Positions 36,590 through 45,540 of a stretch of DNA of 64,000 bases are shown here, in pieces. The DNA comes from Rubripirellula obstinata (GTDB taxonomy: Bacteria > Planctomycetota > Planctomycetia > Pirellulales > Pirellulaceae), in contig NZ_LWSK01000013.1 of the NCBI RefSeq assembly GCF_001642955.1, positions 1 through 64,000 of the forward strand, written 5' to 3'. Both the position numbers and the translations under genes were made by a program. Below the pieces are notes generated by a model. The model was not told where the DNA came from. It did no database searches and saw nothing but the letters and a program-made list of their open reading frames with translations. Numbering within the stretch: position 1 is the stretch's first letter; each line of letters starts with the position of its first letter.

Positions 36590-37209
36590 GCGGTAAGGCC
36601 AGGTGCCACGACCCCTTAACGCGTCGATTGTTTTAGTAACGGCAGGTAAGACTTCTTGTTTCTCGATCGCTTGTTGCTCGATGACTTGTTGCGCTCGGGG
36701 GTTCTTGGATGTTTTGACATTCAGGTTCGATTGTCGTGGCAGTCACGCGTTCACCTTGTTTTTGAGAAGTCAAACAAAACAACGGCCCGCTTCATGGCTA
36801 GATTCTGAGCCATCGACTCGAACAGAGATCTTTTTTGGCAGAAATATGTACGATGAAAATTGGAAAGGAAGTTTTTCTATCGATGAGGCAGCACCTGGCC
36901 TGATGAAAATCATTGCAACGCAGCAAAATTGGGCAAGCTGCACCATGGCAGACAACACAAACTGGGACGCTGTGAAGCATTGTGGCAACGGCACATTTTC
37001 TTATTCGCCAGCATGTAGGCCGTAGCGAGCCATAGCGAGTTACGGCAATTTGCGCAACGCCGTAACTCGCTATGGCTCGCTACGGCCTACTTTGGAGCGG
37101 GCTGTTGAAACAAAAGCGTAGTCGCGCAAATCCCGTGCAAATCAAAATGGGTTTTGAAAAATCTTTGTGGGTAATCAACAGCTCTTAGCCTCGTTCACTA
37201 CGTTTCAAC
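36590..37209. other. gene-free spacer upstream of DUF1206
   Basis: An open frame at 36603-37025 has no known domain, no ribosome site and ends in a palindrome. It is not accepted as a gene. A large palindrome lies at 37015-37090. Confidence 0.5.
37015..37090. repeat. perfect 32-bp inverted repeat
   Basis: Arms at 37015-37046 and 37059-37090 (starting GTAGGCCGTAGCGAGCCATA) are fully complementary around a 12-base loop. No T-run follows. It is a dispersed hairpin, probably mobile or structural. Confidence 0.92.
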
Positions 37210-37225
37210 CGGCACACCATTTGCC
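37210..37225 (+). promoter_or_regulatory. sigma-54 promoter candidate (DUF1206-DUF421 operon)
   Basis: CGGCACACCATTTGCC keeps GG-N10-GC with GGCAC and TTGC. It lies 45 bases before the ATG at 37270. It shares ACACCATTTGC with the site upstream of the SDR gene near 60.9 kb. Confidence 0.75.
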
Positions 37226-37269
37226 TTGAACCGATGGCATTACTCATTACCCACACTGGAGCACTGCCG

Positions 37270-38145
37270 ATGTCAATCACACAGCCCACCACTCGCCGCG
37301 ATTCACACAGTCGATCCTGGCATGGTTTTGAAACCCGTTCGATGCCAGAGGTTCCTTCATGGATCGAAACGCTGGGCCGGTTTGGTCATGCCGCAAAGGG
37401 CGTCGTGTACTTCGTCATCGGTTTGTTGGCGTTCAAACTGGCGGTTGGTGCCGGCGGTGAAATTTCTGGATCACGCGACGCGATCCGCGAAATCGGACAA
37501 CAACCGTTTGGCAAGTTTTTGCTTGGGCTGATGGCCATTGGGTTGCTCGGCTACACGGCCTGGCGATGGGTGCAGGCGGGCAAGGACACCGAAGGTGCCG
37601 GGCACGATGCGAAAGGGATCTGCAAACGAACCGGTTACGCGATCAGCGGCTTTGCCTACCTGTCGCTCGGTATCTTTGCGGGATCGTTGGCGTTGGGTCT
37701 GGGTGGTTCCTCGGAATCAGGAAACAGTACGACCAGCAGCCTGCTTGAATCATCTTGGGGACGAGTTCTGTTGGGCATCGCCGGAGCCGTGACGATCGGT
37801 GTCGCGATTTTCTTTGTTTACAAAGCGTTCAAGGCAAAGTTCATGAGCAATTATGCGATCGCCGAGATGAGTGAGAAGGCTCGCAAAGCAGCCCTGAATG
37901 TGGGTCGCATTGGACTGTCCACTCGCGGCGTTGCATTCGCAATCATTGGCGGATTCATCTTGGTGTCCGCCATTCGTGGAACAGCCGATGGCGAGATTGC
38001 GGGAATGAGTGACGCGTTGGCCGCGATCGCTTCGCAAACCTACGGCAAGGTGCTCATTGGACTGACGGGATTTGGGTTGATGTGCTATGCCGTTCACATG
38101 TTTTTGATGGCTCGCTATCGCAAGTTCAACGTGGCATCATCATGA
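37270..38145 (+). CDS. DUF1206-family membrane protein
   Basis: 291 residues. ATG 37270 is supported by GGAG 8 bases upstream. Three homologous pairs of helices form the DUF1206 repeat, each with a Gly-rich turn (RFGHAAKGVVYFVIGLLAF; RTGYAISGFAYLSLGIFAG; RIGLSTRGVAFAIIGGFIL). The function is unknown, but the family is often found with stress-related membrane genes. The stop overlaps the DUF421 start (ATGA). Confidence 0.88.
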   Translation: MSITQPTTRRDSHSRSWHGFETRSMPEVPSWIETLGRFGHAAKGVVYFVIGLLAFKLAVGAGGEISGSRDAIREIGQQPFGKFLLGLMAIGLLGYTAWRWVQAGKDTEGAGHDAKGICKRTGYAISGFAYLSLGIFAGSLALGLGGSSESGNSTTSSLLESSWGRVLLGIAGAVTIGVAIFFVYKAFKAKFMSNYAIAEMSEKARKAALNVGRIGLSTRGVAFAIIGGFILVSAIRGTADGEIAGMSDALAAIASQTYGKVLIGLTGFGLMCYAVHMFLMARYRKFNVASS

Positions 38146-38717
38146 TTGAAAAATGGATCACCGCGTCGCTTCCCCAGTTGGCCATGATCTTGGCGACATC
38201 GTTCTTCGTCTATGCAGGCATCTTGATTTACACCCGCATCGCCGGTTTGCGAAGTTTCTCCAAAATGTCATCGGCCGACTTTGCGATGACGATTGCCACG
38301 GGGTCACTGTTCGGTGCGACGATCTCATCCCCAACCCCCACGCTGTTCATGGGACTGTTCGCGATTTTCTGCATCTTTGCCGGACAGTGGGCGCTGGCAA
38401 GGCTACGAATGCGATCGGACCGCTTTTCACGAGCCGTCGACAATCAACCGTTGTTGTTGATGGCGGGAGGTGAAATTTTGCACGACAATTTACGTCAGTC
38501 GAACATGACCGAAAGCGACCTGTTTGGAAAATTGCGAGAAGCGAACGCGATGAATTTTGATCAGGTGAAAGCTGTTGTGTTCGAGACGACCGGCGATGTT
38601 TCTGTTATCCATTCAGCGGAAGAACGTGAACTGGACATGCGCATCTTCGCAAATGTCATTGATGCCAACAGGCTGGTTCACCGTCAACAACACGTGGGGA
38701 ATTCTGTACTCTCTTAA
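38142..38717 (+). CDS. DUF421 (YetF-like) membrane protein
   Basis: 191 residues from ATG 38142, in 4-base overlap with DUF1206. Three N-terminal helices (ILIYTRIAGLRSFSKMSSAD is the typical RIxGxRxxxxMsxxD block) precede the cytoplasmic DUF421 domain (LLMAGGEILHDNLRQSNMTE, DLFGKLREANA). It is a YetF/YcaP type protein of unknown function. It ends 4 bases inside the opposing glycosyltransferase gene. Confidence 0.88.
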   Translation: MIEKWITASLPQLAMILATSFFVYAGILIYTRIAGLRSFSKMSSADFAMTIATGSLFGATISSPTPTLFMGLFAIFCIFAGQWALARLRMRSDRFSRAVDNQPLLLMAGGEILHDNLRQSNMTESDLFGKLREANAMNFDQVKAVVFETTGDVSVIHSAEERELDMRIFANVIDANRLVHRQQHVGNSVLS

Positions 38718-39577
38718 AACCCGGCGGGGTTTGTCTTGGTGGCGTTTGCAATTTGCTGTTTCGTTGGATGGGCGAGCACTTCGATTGTTTCTGCGGTTGG
38801 ATCGAAATGGATCAGCCGCATATCCGCGAATGCGTTCAACCACGACTCCATCGGCCAGACATTCCAGCGCCTGCGGAACTGGATCGCGTTGCGAACCATC
38901 GCGTCGAAGTGATTCAGTGGCGGTTTGCATACCGAATGATGTTGGTGGTATGCGGTGGCACCGACAAAGCCGAATGGCACCTCCGCCGATCGGGCAGCGA
39001 ACGCAAAGTCGGTGTCTTCCCCGCCGTAACCAGCGAACGACTCATTGAAGCCACCAATACGTGTGAACGTTTGCTTTCGTACCGCGAAACAAAGTGACCA
39101 GAACTTCTCGTATTCGGTGGACGCTAGCCGTTGAGCCGACGTCAGTTCTGGTTGCAGCGGATGCTTCACGGCCGAGGATTGCAGGTCTTGCATCGACCAG
39201 TCTGCTGCGGCAGCGTTCTTGGGCAAGTAACGCGGGTGGCCCATCCACAATCGGTCCTCGTCCGCGACGGCTGATACTAGATGAGACAACATCGCCGGCG
39301 CTGGAATGCAGTCGACGTCCAGAAAAACCATCGTCTTGGAATCACAAAGTTTGGCGGCGTGGTTTCGGGCGCGAGCAAGCGGCAACGATTTGCCGTCGCC
39401 GTCTACACGACTGGTGATTACCTTGATAGAACCGGCACGTTCCGGTGGCTCGACATCCTGATCCATGCCGACAATGATCCAGCGATCCGGTTTCTGTTCC
39501 GATTGCTGCCATCCCTTCCACTGATTTAGCAGATGCGTTTTGCGGCCGCGAACAATCGTCAGTGCACTGACACTCAT
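38714..39577 (-). CDS. glycosyltransferase family 2-like protein
   Basis: 287 residues from ATG 39577, overlapping the upstream gene by 4 bases (ATGA). GT-A features: SVSALTIVRGR at the first strand, the DxD-type FLDVDCIP and a galactosyltransferase-like C-terminal lobe with FNESFAGYGGEDTDFAF. It transfers sugar from a nucleotide sugar; the product is unknown. It is third of three glycosyltransferases transcribed together, which suggests synthesis of one surface glycan or glycolipid. Confidence 0.87.
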   Translation of the reverse strand: MSVSALTIVRGRKTHLLNQWKGWQQSEQKPDRWIIVGMDQDVEPPERAGSIKVITSRVDGDGKSLPLARARNHAAKLCDSKTMVFLDVDCIPAPAMLSHLVSAVADEDRLWMGHPRYLPKNAAAADWSMQDLQSSAVKHPLQPELTSAQRLASTEYEKFWSLCFAVRKQTFTRIGGFNESFAGYGGEDTDFAFAARSAEVPFGFVGATAYHQHHSVCKPPLNHFDAMVRNAIQFRRRWNVWPMESWLNAFADMRLIHFDPTAETIEVLAHPTKQQIANATKTNPAGF

Positions 39578-40689
39578 AACGAGATCTCCGCGGGTGTCCG
39601 CCGCTGTTCCAAGGACCAGCATGCAACGTCGTTGATGTGCTTTGCCGCCTGTTGTGCTCCGTCGTTTGCGAAAACTTCGTCCCACCGCGTAACGTTAATC
39701 TGCTTCGCTTCGACAATCAACGAAGGCCAAGCATCATCGCTGGGCCAACGGTCCAAGCCGATGGCCAGTCCTTCCCGCTGAAGCACTTCGGCTTTGCGAA
39801 CTTGTTCGTCGAACGGTCGTGATTCCGCAACCGCAATGAACGGACGTCGGCGCGATCCCAATTCCATCACGCTGTTGTGACCGGCGGCGGTAACGACAAC
39901 TTCAGCGTTGTCGGTGTAGGTAGAAACATCGTCCACCCAACCAAGGTAGTGAAGGTTGGAAGGATCACGATCACGATCCGTGTCAGCTTCTTTGCCTAGA
40001 ACCAGCAATCGATGCGAGGGAAGAAGCTCTGCGGCCCGACGCAGACGCTCGTGAACTTCTTCGTCGCCACCGCGGCCGAACAGGAACACGATATCCTTTG
40101 TGGATCGTGCCAAGGGTTCGCAAGAAGCACGTGGTGCCACATCCACTTCGTTTGTGCTGCGACAAAACCCATTCAGGTAAACCGTCTTGTTCCGAACCCA
40201 TGGCGGCGTCCTCTCGTCCTCCATCATTTTTGGGAACGGAGCCAGCAGCGAATGAGCGGCCGCGTAAGCGCTCGCGTGGGCCGCATCGTTGCGATCACCA
40301 TGTTGTCGCATCACGACTTGCGGGACACCGGACAAACGAGTCAGCATCGAAATTTCAGCACTGACATCTACAACCATCACGTCCGGACGTTTGTCGGCCA
40401 ACCAAGCCGTGTAATTCGCAACTCGCGAGGCAACGTTGTCGGACCACAGCGGCGCAAAATGCAAGGCCGGAACGTTGGACGCTGCGCGCAATCCATCCTC
40501 GTTCAACCCGTCGTTGTCGCACGGCAAGTCGATCACTTCCCCGAGTGTTGGCCCGGACCACTGCAGTCCGCCGGATCGGCTGGTGACGACGGTGGCCATG
40601 ACAGTCAGATGTTCCAAGATCGCTTCGGTACGATGCTTGTGTCCTCTGCCGTGATAGTGAACGTAGAATCCGACATGTGGCATCCTCAC
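39574..40689 (-). CDS. glycosyltransferase, GT-B fold (MurG/GT28-like)
   Basis: 371 residues. The start is GTG 40689, overlapping the upstream stop as GTGA. The N-terminus HVGFYVHYHGRGHKHRTEAI is the GxGH-type acceptor loop. The C-terminal donor half has VVVTAAGHNSVMELGSRRRP, then FIAVAESRPFDEQ, typical of nucleotide-sugar binding in GT28/GT1 enzymes. The middle gene of the trio. Donor and acceptor are unknown. Confidence 0.85.
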   Translation of the reverse strand: MRMPHVGFYVHYHGRGHKHRTEAILEHLTVMATVVTSRSGGLQWSGPTLGEVIDLPCDNDGLNEDGLRAASNVPALHFAPLWSDNVASRVANYTAWLADKRPDVMVVDVSAEISMLTRLSGVPQVVMRQHGDRNDAAHASAYAAAHSLLAPFPKMMEDERTPPWVRNKTVYLNGFCRSTNEVDVAPRASCEPLARSTKDIVFLFGRGGDEEVHERLRRAAELLPSHRLLVLGKEADTDRDRDPSNLHYLGWVDDVSTYTDNAEVVVTAAGHNSVMELGSRRRPFIAVAESRPFDEQVRKAEVLQREGLAIGLDRWPSDDAWPSLIVEAKQINVTRWDEVFANDGAQQAAKHINDVACWSLEQRRTPAEISL

Positions 40690-41804
40690 GCCGCGACCTC
40701 AACTTGGCTGTTTCGATAAAGCAACTCGTACTGATCGACCATTTGATCCCACCCGAACCGACGCTGGGCCACATGACGGCACTGCAACGCAGAAACCGAA
40801 ACGCATTGTTTAGTCGCGTCCGCCAACGCATGGATGTTGCCCGGTTCCGCGAGTCGGCCGGTGGAATCATCAATGATTTCGGGAAGGGCACCGCGAGCGA
40901 ACCCGGCGACGGGAGTGCCGCAGGCGAGTGCTTCCGTCACGACCAACCCGAACGGTTCGTCCCAACAGGGCGTCACCATCGCCACCGATGCTCGGCCGAT
41001 AAGTTCGCAAAGCTGACCATGATCTTTGTGGCCAAGATAGGAAGCCTGTTGGTTGAGGCGCGGTACGATTTGTTGGTTGAAGTATTCTGCGTCGGCGATC
41101 GGGCCAACGATGTCGATCGGTAGCCCGGCGAGTCGCGCGGCGTCGAGTGCCATGTGAGTTCCCTTGTCGGGCAGGATTCGCCCAAAACAGATGGCCCGGC
41201 GTTGTCTGGAATTTTGTTGGCTGGAATTTTGTTGTCCGGGTTTTTGTGGTCTGGGTTTTTGACAACCACTGTTCCAAAACTGCGTGTCGATTCCGTTGTA
41301 CACCACCGTTTGCTCCGACACGTAGGGCCGCCAAGCACCCGCGTTGGCGTGTGAGATATTGACGAAGTTGCCGCATTGGGTGTCGGCTCGGTTCGTCAAT
41401 TCTTCCAACATTCTTGGCAACGGCGGTGCGTGCAGCGTCGTCAACATCGGCGTCGGCAACACGCTGGCAAAACGAAGCGGAATGGGGCTGAGCGAGTGAT
41501 TGTGAATGACATCGAAATCTTGATTGCCAAGTCCCACGAACAGGTCTGCGTAGGAATCATCCTCCACCTTTTCAATCCATTCATGGTGAACATGGCCCAG
41601 CCGACGACGACTTTCGTTCACCGTGGCACGCTGGACGATTGGTGTGATCGGCAACGTCGAATCTGAATCACCCGATGCAAACAGCGTGACGTCGTGACCG
41701 CGGTTTATCAGGTAACGCACAAACGAATGCGTGAACGCTTCCAGACCACCCGCGAAGGGTTTCGCGATGGGGTGCTTCAAGTGTCCGATTATGCCGATTT
41801 TCAT
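40686..41804 (-). CDS. glycosyltransferase family 4 protein
   Basis: 372 residues. The GT-B fold has KPFAGGLEAFTHSFVRYLIN at the N-terminus, an ICFGRILPDKGTHMALDAA strand-loop and the GT4 EX7E motif in DEPFGLVVTEALACGTPV. A low-complexity QKPxPQKPGQQNSSQQNS insert near residue 185 comes from short slippage repeats (41210-41270). First gene of the operon, with a strong sigma-54 site upstream. Confidence 0.9.
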   Translation of the reverse strand: MKIGIIGHLKHPIAKPFAGGLEAFTHSFVRYLINRGHDVTLFASGDSDSTLPITPIVQRATVNESRRRLGHVHHEWIEKVEDDSYADLFVGLGNQDFDVIHNHSLSPIPLRFASVLPTPMLTTLHAPPLPRMLEELTNRADTQCGNFVNISHANAGAWRPYVSEQTVVYNGIDTQFWNSGCQKPRPQKPGQQNSSQQNSRQRRAICFGRILPDKGTHMALDAARLAGLPIDIVGPIADAEYFNQQIVPRLNQQASYLGHKDHGQLCELIGRASVAMVTPCWDEPFGLVVTEALACGTPVAGFARGALPEIIDDSTGRLAEPGNIHALADATKQCVSVSALQCRHVAQRRFGWDQMVDQYELLYRNSQVEVAA

Positions 41805-41877
41805 CCGTTCATCTCCGTTGCCAAATTATGGAAAGCCGTTCCATCGGGTTGCGTTCAGTCCGTTTGATCCAGTGCCA

Positions 41878-41893
41878 AGCAACGTGTGTGCCA
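41878..41893 (-). promoter_or_regulatory. sigma-54 promoter candidate (glycosyltransferase operon)
   Basis: On the minus strand TGGCACACACGTTGCT matches the -24/-12 consensus with GG-N10-GC. The predicted leader to the GT4 ATG at 41804 is about 60 bases. Confidence 0.85.
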
Positions 41894-41942
41894 GTTTGAT
41901 GTTTCAAATAAACAAACAAGTACGAATCGATTTTTCATGCGT

Positions 41943-41987
41943 CAACGAAAACCAGCCAGACGAAGCATCGCTCGCCTGGCTGGTTGC
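41943..41987 (-). terminator. terminator of the PDZ gene
   Basis: The stem AACCAGCCAG / CTGGCTGGTT (41976-41985 with 41950-41959) is followed on the minus strand by TTTTC. It lies about 50 bases past the PDZ stop. Confidence 0.75.
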
Positions 41988-42035
41988 ACTCGATAGGGTT
42001 CGTCTTGATCGCTAGAAGCTGCGGCAATACGACGG

Positions 42036-42854
42036 TTACTCGGTCACCTGTTTCGCAGCCGAACCATCCGAGAAGGTATTGAAACGTTGCGACAGGTCAT
42101 CAACTTGGCGTCGCAAATCATCAAAATCGCGGCGGAATTGATTCATGTTCATGGACCCGCGATTACGCATCATGCCGTCCCAAATGGGCCGCGCGGATCG
42201 GTAAAGTTCATCCTGCATCGTTGCCGATCCCAAAGTCGCATTGGCACGTTGCTGTTGCCCGTTGCGGGTGTAGTCCATGACCAATGGATCGCCTGCGTTC
42301 ATCTGGCCGACTCGATTGACGAAGTCTTCAGAACTGGTCGCATCCTGATCGTTCACGCGGTTGATGATGTCGCCGGTGCGGATTCCCGCTTGCTCAGCGG
42401 CACTGCCGGGTTGAACGGCGGAAACTTGCACGCCCGACGGCGTATCCGACAACGCAACGCCCAGGACTGGACGTTGATTGATCGCAAGTCCGTTTCGATT
42501 TCGGTTGGCCGTGCGTGGACCGTAAACTTGATCTTCGTAGACCGAATTACCTGCTTCGTCGCGATAGAAGAATCGCCCATCGTTTCCGCGAAACCAGGGT
42601 TGGTCGGGACCAGGTCGAGTGATTTGACTGCCTGCTTGTGGTTGGCTTTGCGATTCACCACCGGCATAGCCGTTGGTTTCCGCGTTCGGCTCGCCCGCCC
42701 AGTCGGGGCCGTTGCCCGGACTCAATCGGTCACGTACGGAATCTTGCGCCGTGGCGGTTGAGGCAACAAAGCAGAGGGTGAGCGACGCCAAGGCTGCTGT
42801 TGAAAGAAGCTTTCGCAGGCTGCGCCGATGAGTTTTGATTGGTTGGTAAGTCAT
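42036..42854 (-). CDS. secreted PDZ-domain protein
   Basis: 272 residues. A basic N-terminus and LSTAALASLTLCFVASTATA form a signal peptide. A Gly/Gln-rich linker is followed by a PDZ domain (about residues 120-200: RPVLGVALSD, AVQPGSAAEQAGIRTGDIIN, FVNRVGQMNAGDPL). A helical tail is rich in Asn, Met and Arg. There is no protease domain, so it is probably an envelope adaptor or chaperone-like protein. A sigma-54 site lies upstream and a terminator downstream. Confidence 0.85.
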   Translation of the reverse strand: MTYQPIKTHRRSLRKLLSTAALASLTLCFVASTATAQDSVRDRLSPGNGPDWAGEPNAETNGYAGGESQSQPQAGSQITRPGPDQPWFRGNDGRFFYRDEAGNSVYEDQVYGPRTANRNRNGLAINQRPVLGVALSDTPSGVQVSAVQPGSAAEQAGIRTGDIINRVNDQDATSSEDFVNRVGQMNAGDPLVMDYTRNGQQQRANATLGSATMQDELYRSARPIWDGMMRNRGSMNMNQFRRDFDDLRRQVDDLSQRFNTFSDGSAAKQVTE

Positions 42855-42939
42855 ACTGTTTCCTTTCTGATTTGGAATCTTAGAACGACCTCATGCGATG
42901 CGGAGGTTTTTTAACGTTCGTGAGTTGATGAACCGAAAC

Positions 42940-42955
42940 TGCAAGTCGGATGCCA
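42940..42955 (-). promoter_or_regulatory. sigma-54 promoter candidate (PDZ gene)
   Basis: Minus-strand TGGCATCCGACTTGCA is a near-perfect -24/-12 element, 86 bases before the PDZ start. It resembles the site at 58103 (TGGCATGCGACTTGCG). Confidence 0.82.
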
Positions 42956-42983
42956 AGTCATTCAGGCGAATGCTGCCCAGAGT

Positions 42984-43058
42984 TTTCGGTAGCCATGCTT
43001 TCGGTAGCCATGCTTTCGGTCGCCATGCTTTCGGTCGCCATGGTTTCGGTCGCCATTG
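42984..43058. repeat. 15-bp tandem repeat, five copies
   Basis: The unit TTTCGGTAGCCATGC (or TCGCC) repeats at 42984, 42999, 43014, 43029 and 43044. Read on the minus strand it would encode MATES pentads, but no gene around it is supported. The span 43059-43255 shows nothing else. Confidence 0.9.
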
Positions 43059-43255
43059 GAATCGACGCGGACCTTTCAACGGTTGGGATCACGGCACCGG
43101 CACGGTGAAGTCGCCGATTGGATTGATTGATGAAGGCGATCATTCTCGCCAGACGCTGTATCAATGCGCGGAATGGGGTCAAACCGCGGAATGGGTGGGA
43201 GCGGACGTGATCGGAACTGCGATGCGTGTGCTTGGTCGGTGCGGAAGTTGCTGAC

Positions 43256-44779
43256 ATGGTTGACTTTCAGTTGCGTGAAAACGGGGCAGTCTGTTTGTTT
43301 TCAGTGCCCTGCATCTTCCGAACCAATCTTCCGAACCAATCGCAAAGAAAGAAGCCGCCCATCGTTTTGTCTTTTCCAACGAATTCAAAAAACAGCCGAG
43401 ATCCATTTGGGTATTGGGCGATCTTGGCCGTTGCCGTGCCATTGGCTGCGACCGTTGGGTGCTTTTCGATCACGCTCTTCACCGATCGAACCCTGTTGAT
43501 GTGGTACGGTCCCACGTCGTCGGCGGCCTCGGTTTCGGCCGGCAATCTGTACTGGGCGGTCGCTTGCATTCCCGTGACCACGATGGGGTTCATCACGCCG
43601 TTGGTCGCGTTGGCGATGGGCAGGCAACGCCGACGCGGGGCGGCGACGCGGCGAGTTTGGGCATTGGTGTGGCAATGCGTTTGGTTGACGCTTGCGTGCT
43701 TACCAGCGTTGCTGCTGATTGGGGTTTTTAGCTCCAATCTTTTCGCCGCGTTCGGGCACGAGCCGCAACTCGCTCGCCAAGAAGCTCAGTACTTTCGCAC
43801 TTTGTTGTTGGTCGCGCCGGCGTCCATGTTGGAAGCCGGTTTGACCGCGTTCTTTGTCGGTCGACGAATCACGCGGCCGATCTTGCGAACCAATGTTGCA
43901 TCGTCAGCCATCAACGTGCTGCTCGATTTCTGGTTGATCTTTGGCGGACTGGGCGTTCCTGCAATGGGCGTGTTCGGAGCGGCGTTTGCGACAACGTTGG
44001 CAATGTGGTTCAAGGTTGTGGTCTTTGTCATGCTATTGATCCGCGTGAAGTCTTTCCGTCGCAACTTCGCTGCTGCGTGGAAGCCAGATCGGACGATCAT
44101 TCGCGAAATTGTCGTTCCGGGGTCCGCGCTGGGACTTCAGCAACTGATCCGATCAAGCTTGTTCAGTTTTATCCTGCTGGTGATCGGATCCGCGTCGGTG
44201 GCAGGCTTGGCGGCGACCTCGGCGGCGCTCAGTCTTTATCAATTGCTCTCCATTCCCGCGATCGGATTGGCAACCGCAGTCACGGTCGTGACCGGGCAAG
44301 CCTATTCGTCCGGTGGAATTCGATTGGCCCGCGTCGTGATCGGTCGAGCACTGGTGGTTGGGATGTTCGTTGCGATCATGGTCGCGGGATCCTTGGTGGT
44401 GTTTCCAAATGCCTTGCTGCAGATCCAACTTGGCGGTTTGGAACCCAACGAGCGCGACAGCATTCAACCGCTCGCGATCACGCTGCTTGGTTACGCCGCT
44501 GTTTATGGATTGGCGGACATCGCCGGTTTGGTGCTGGGGGCATGCATCAAGGGAATCGGTCGCACGTTCATCATTTTGGTCGCGACTGCGGTTCCCGGTT
44601 TGGTTTGCGTCGCCGGCGGTTGGTTGCTTGAACCAACGGGCGAAGCTGCGGTGACGCATTGGTGGCTGACTTTGGCCGTGTGGGCGGCGCTGCAAGCATC
44701 CATCATCGGCGCGAGTTTGCTGCGGATCAGCCGAGACCCTGGCGTCGCATCGGTGAGTCAACGGCACAAGGCTTGCTAA
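43256..44779 (+). CDS. MATE-family multidrug/organic exporter
   Basis: 507 residues from ATG 43256 (a GTG ten codons earlier is also open). About twelve membrane helices in two six-helix halves, with MATE features such as VPLAATVGCFSITLFTDRTL, NVLLDFWLIFGGLGVPAMG and LYQLLSIPAIGLATAVTVVT, then GQAYSSG. It exports organic cations or drugs by ion antiport; substrate unknown. The N-terminal 50 residues are longer than usual and may reflect a later start. It stands alone; the methyltransferase gene follows after 78 bases. Confidence 0.85.
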   Translation: MVDFQLRENGAVCLFSVPCIFRTNLPNQSQRKKPPIVLSFPTNSKNSRDPFGYWAILAVAVPLAATVGCFSITLFTDRTLLMWYGPTSSAASVSAGNLYWAVACIPVTTMGFITPLVALAMGRQRRRGAATRRVWALVWQCVWLTLACLPALLLIGVFSSNLFAAFGHEPQLARQEAQYFRTLLLVAPASMLEAGLTAFFVGRRITRPILRTNVASSAINVLLDFWLIFGGLGVPAMGVFGAAFATTLAMWFKVVVFVMLLIRVKSFRRNFAAAWKPDRTIIREIVVPGSALGLQQLIRSSLFSFILLVIGSASVAGLAATSAALSLYQLLSIPAIGLATAVTVVTGQAYSSGGIRLARVVIGRALVVGMFVAIMVAGSLVVFPNALLQIQLGGLEPNERDSIQPLAITLLGYAAVYGLADIAGLVLGACIKGIGRTFIILVATAVPGLVCVAGGWLLEPTGEAAVTHWWLTLAVWAALQASIIGASLLRISRDPGVASVSQRHKAC

Positions 44780-44857
44780 CGTGCTAACGGGAGCTTGCTA
44801 ACGGGAGTCTGTCAATAAATAGAAAACAGATCCACTACGAAGAAGAAAGCCCATGCC

Positions 44858-45484
44858 ATGAACGTTTCCACCCCACCGCAAACCATCCGCCCGCTATCGA
44901 CGCGAATTGGCTGCGTTGTCAAAGCATTTTTGCGTCAACCAGTTCAGGTTGCCACGGTGGTGCCAAGTTCCAGCAAGTTGATTGGAGCGATCGCCAATCG
45001 TGATTGTGTTCGCAAAGCATCCACAGTGGTTGAACTGGGACCGGGTGCGGGTGGAACGACCGCCGGACTGTTGGCGAACATGCGCCCCGAATCGACTTTG
45101 TTGGCAATCGAAAAGACGCAAGCGTTCGATCAAGTGCTTCAGGAAATTGCAGATCCACGACTGCGAATTGAGTACGCCGACGCCATGCGAATGCTGGAAT
45201 TCTTGCAAGACCACGAACTTGGGTTGGTCGACGTAGTGGTCTCGGGCATCCCGTTCAGTACTTTGCCCGAACAGGTGGGGAAACGAATTTCGCAATCCGT
45301 TCACGAAGCCCTACGCCCCGGCGGCACGTTCATTGCATATCAAGTTCACAACGATGTCGAACGGTACACGCGACCCTTGTTCGGCCCCTCTAAAACCAAC
45401 GGTGTGCTTTGGAACCTGCCGCCACTGACGGTCTATTCGTGGGTGAAGGTCGACATCGACGATCAGGCGATCGCCAAGACGTGA
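44858..45484 (+). CDS. class I SAM methyltransferase (PmtA-like)
   Basis: 208 residues. The SAM motif I is VVELGPGAGGTTAGLL, followed by TLLAIEKTQAF, RIEYADAM and VSGIPFSTLPEQ. The block AFLRQPVQVATVVPSSSKLI at the N-terminus and the overall pattern resemble phospholipid N-methyltransferases related to the KsgA fold. If so, it methylates phosphatidylethanolamine. This could relate to the Pcs-like gene at 55.4 kb, but the link is speculative. Confidence 0.78.
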   Translation: MNVSTPPQTIRPLSTRIGCVVKAFLRQPVQVATVVPSSSKLIGAIANRDCVRKASTVVELGPGAGGTTAGLLANMRPESTLLAIEKTQAFDQVLQEIADPRLRIEYADAMRMLEFLQDHELGLVDVVVSGIPFSTLPEQVGKRISQSVHEALRPGGTFIAYQVHNDVERYTRPLFGPSKTNGVLWNLPPLTVYSWVKVDIDDQAIAKT

Positions 45485-45540
45485 ACACCAATCCGCTCTG
45501 CACGAGTCACGATTCAATTCTAATAAAAAAAAATAATCCA

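Noticed and set aside
36603-37025. 140-codon plus-strand frame
   Set aside because: It has no domain, unusual composition and ends in a palindrome.
42958-43257. Minus-strand frame with MATES repeats
   Set aside because: Only the tandem repeat keeps it open; there is no start context or similarity.
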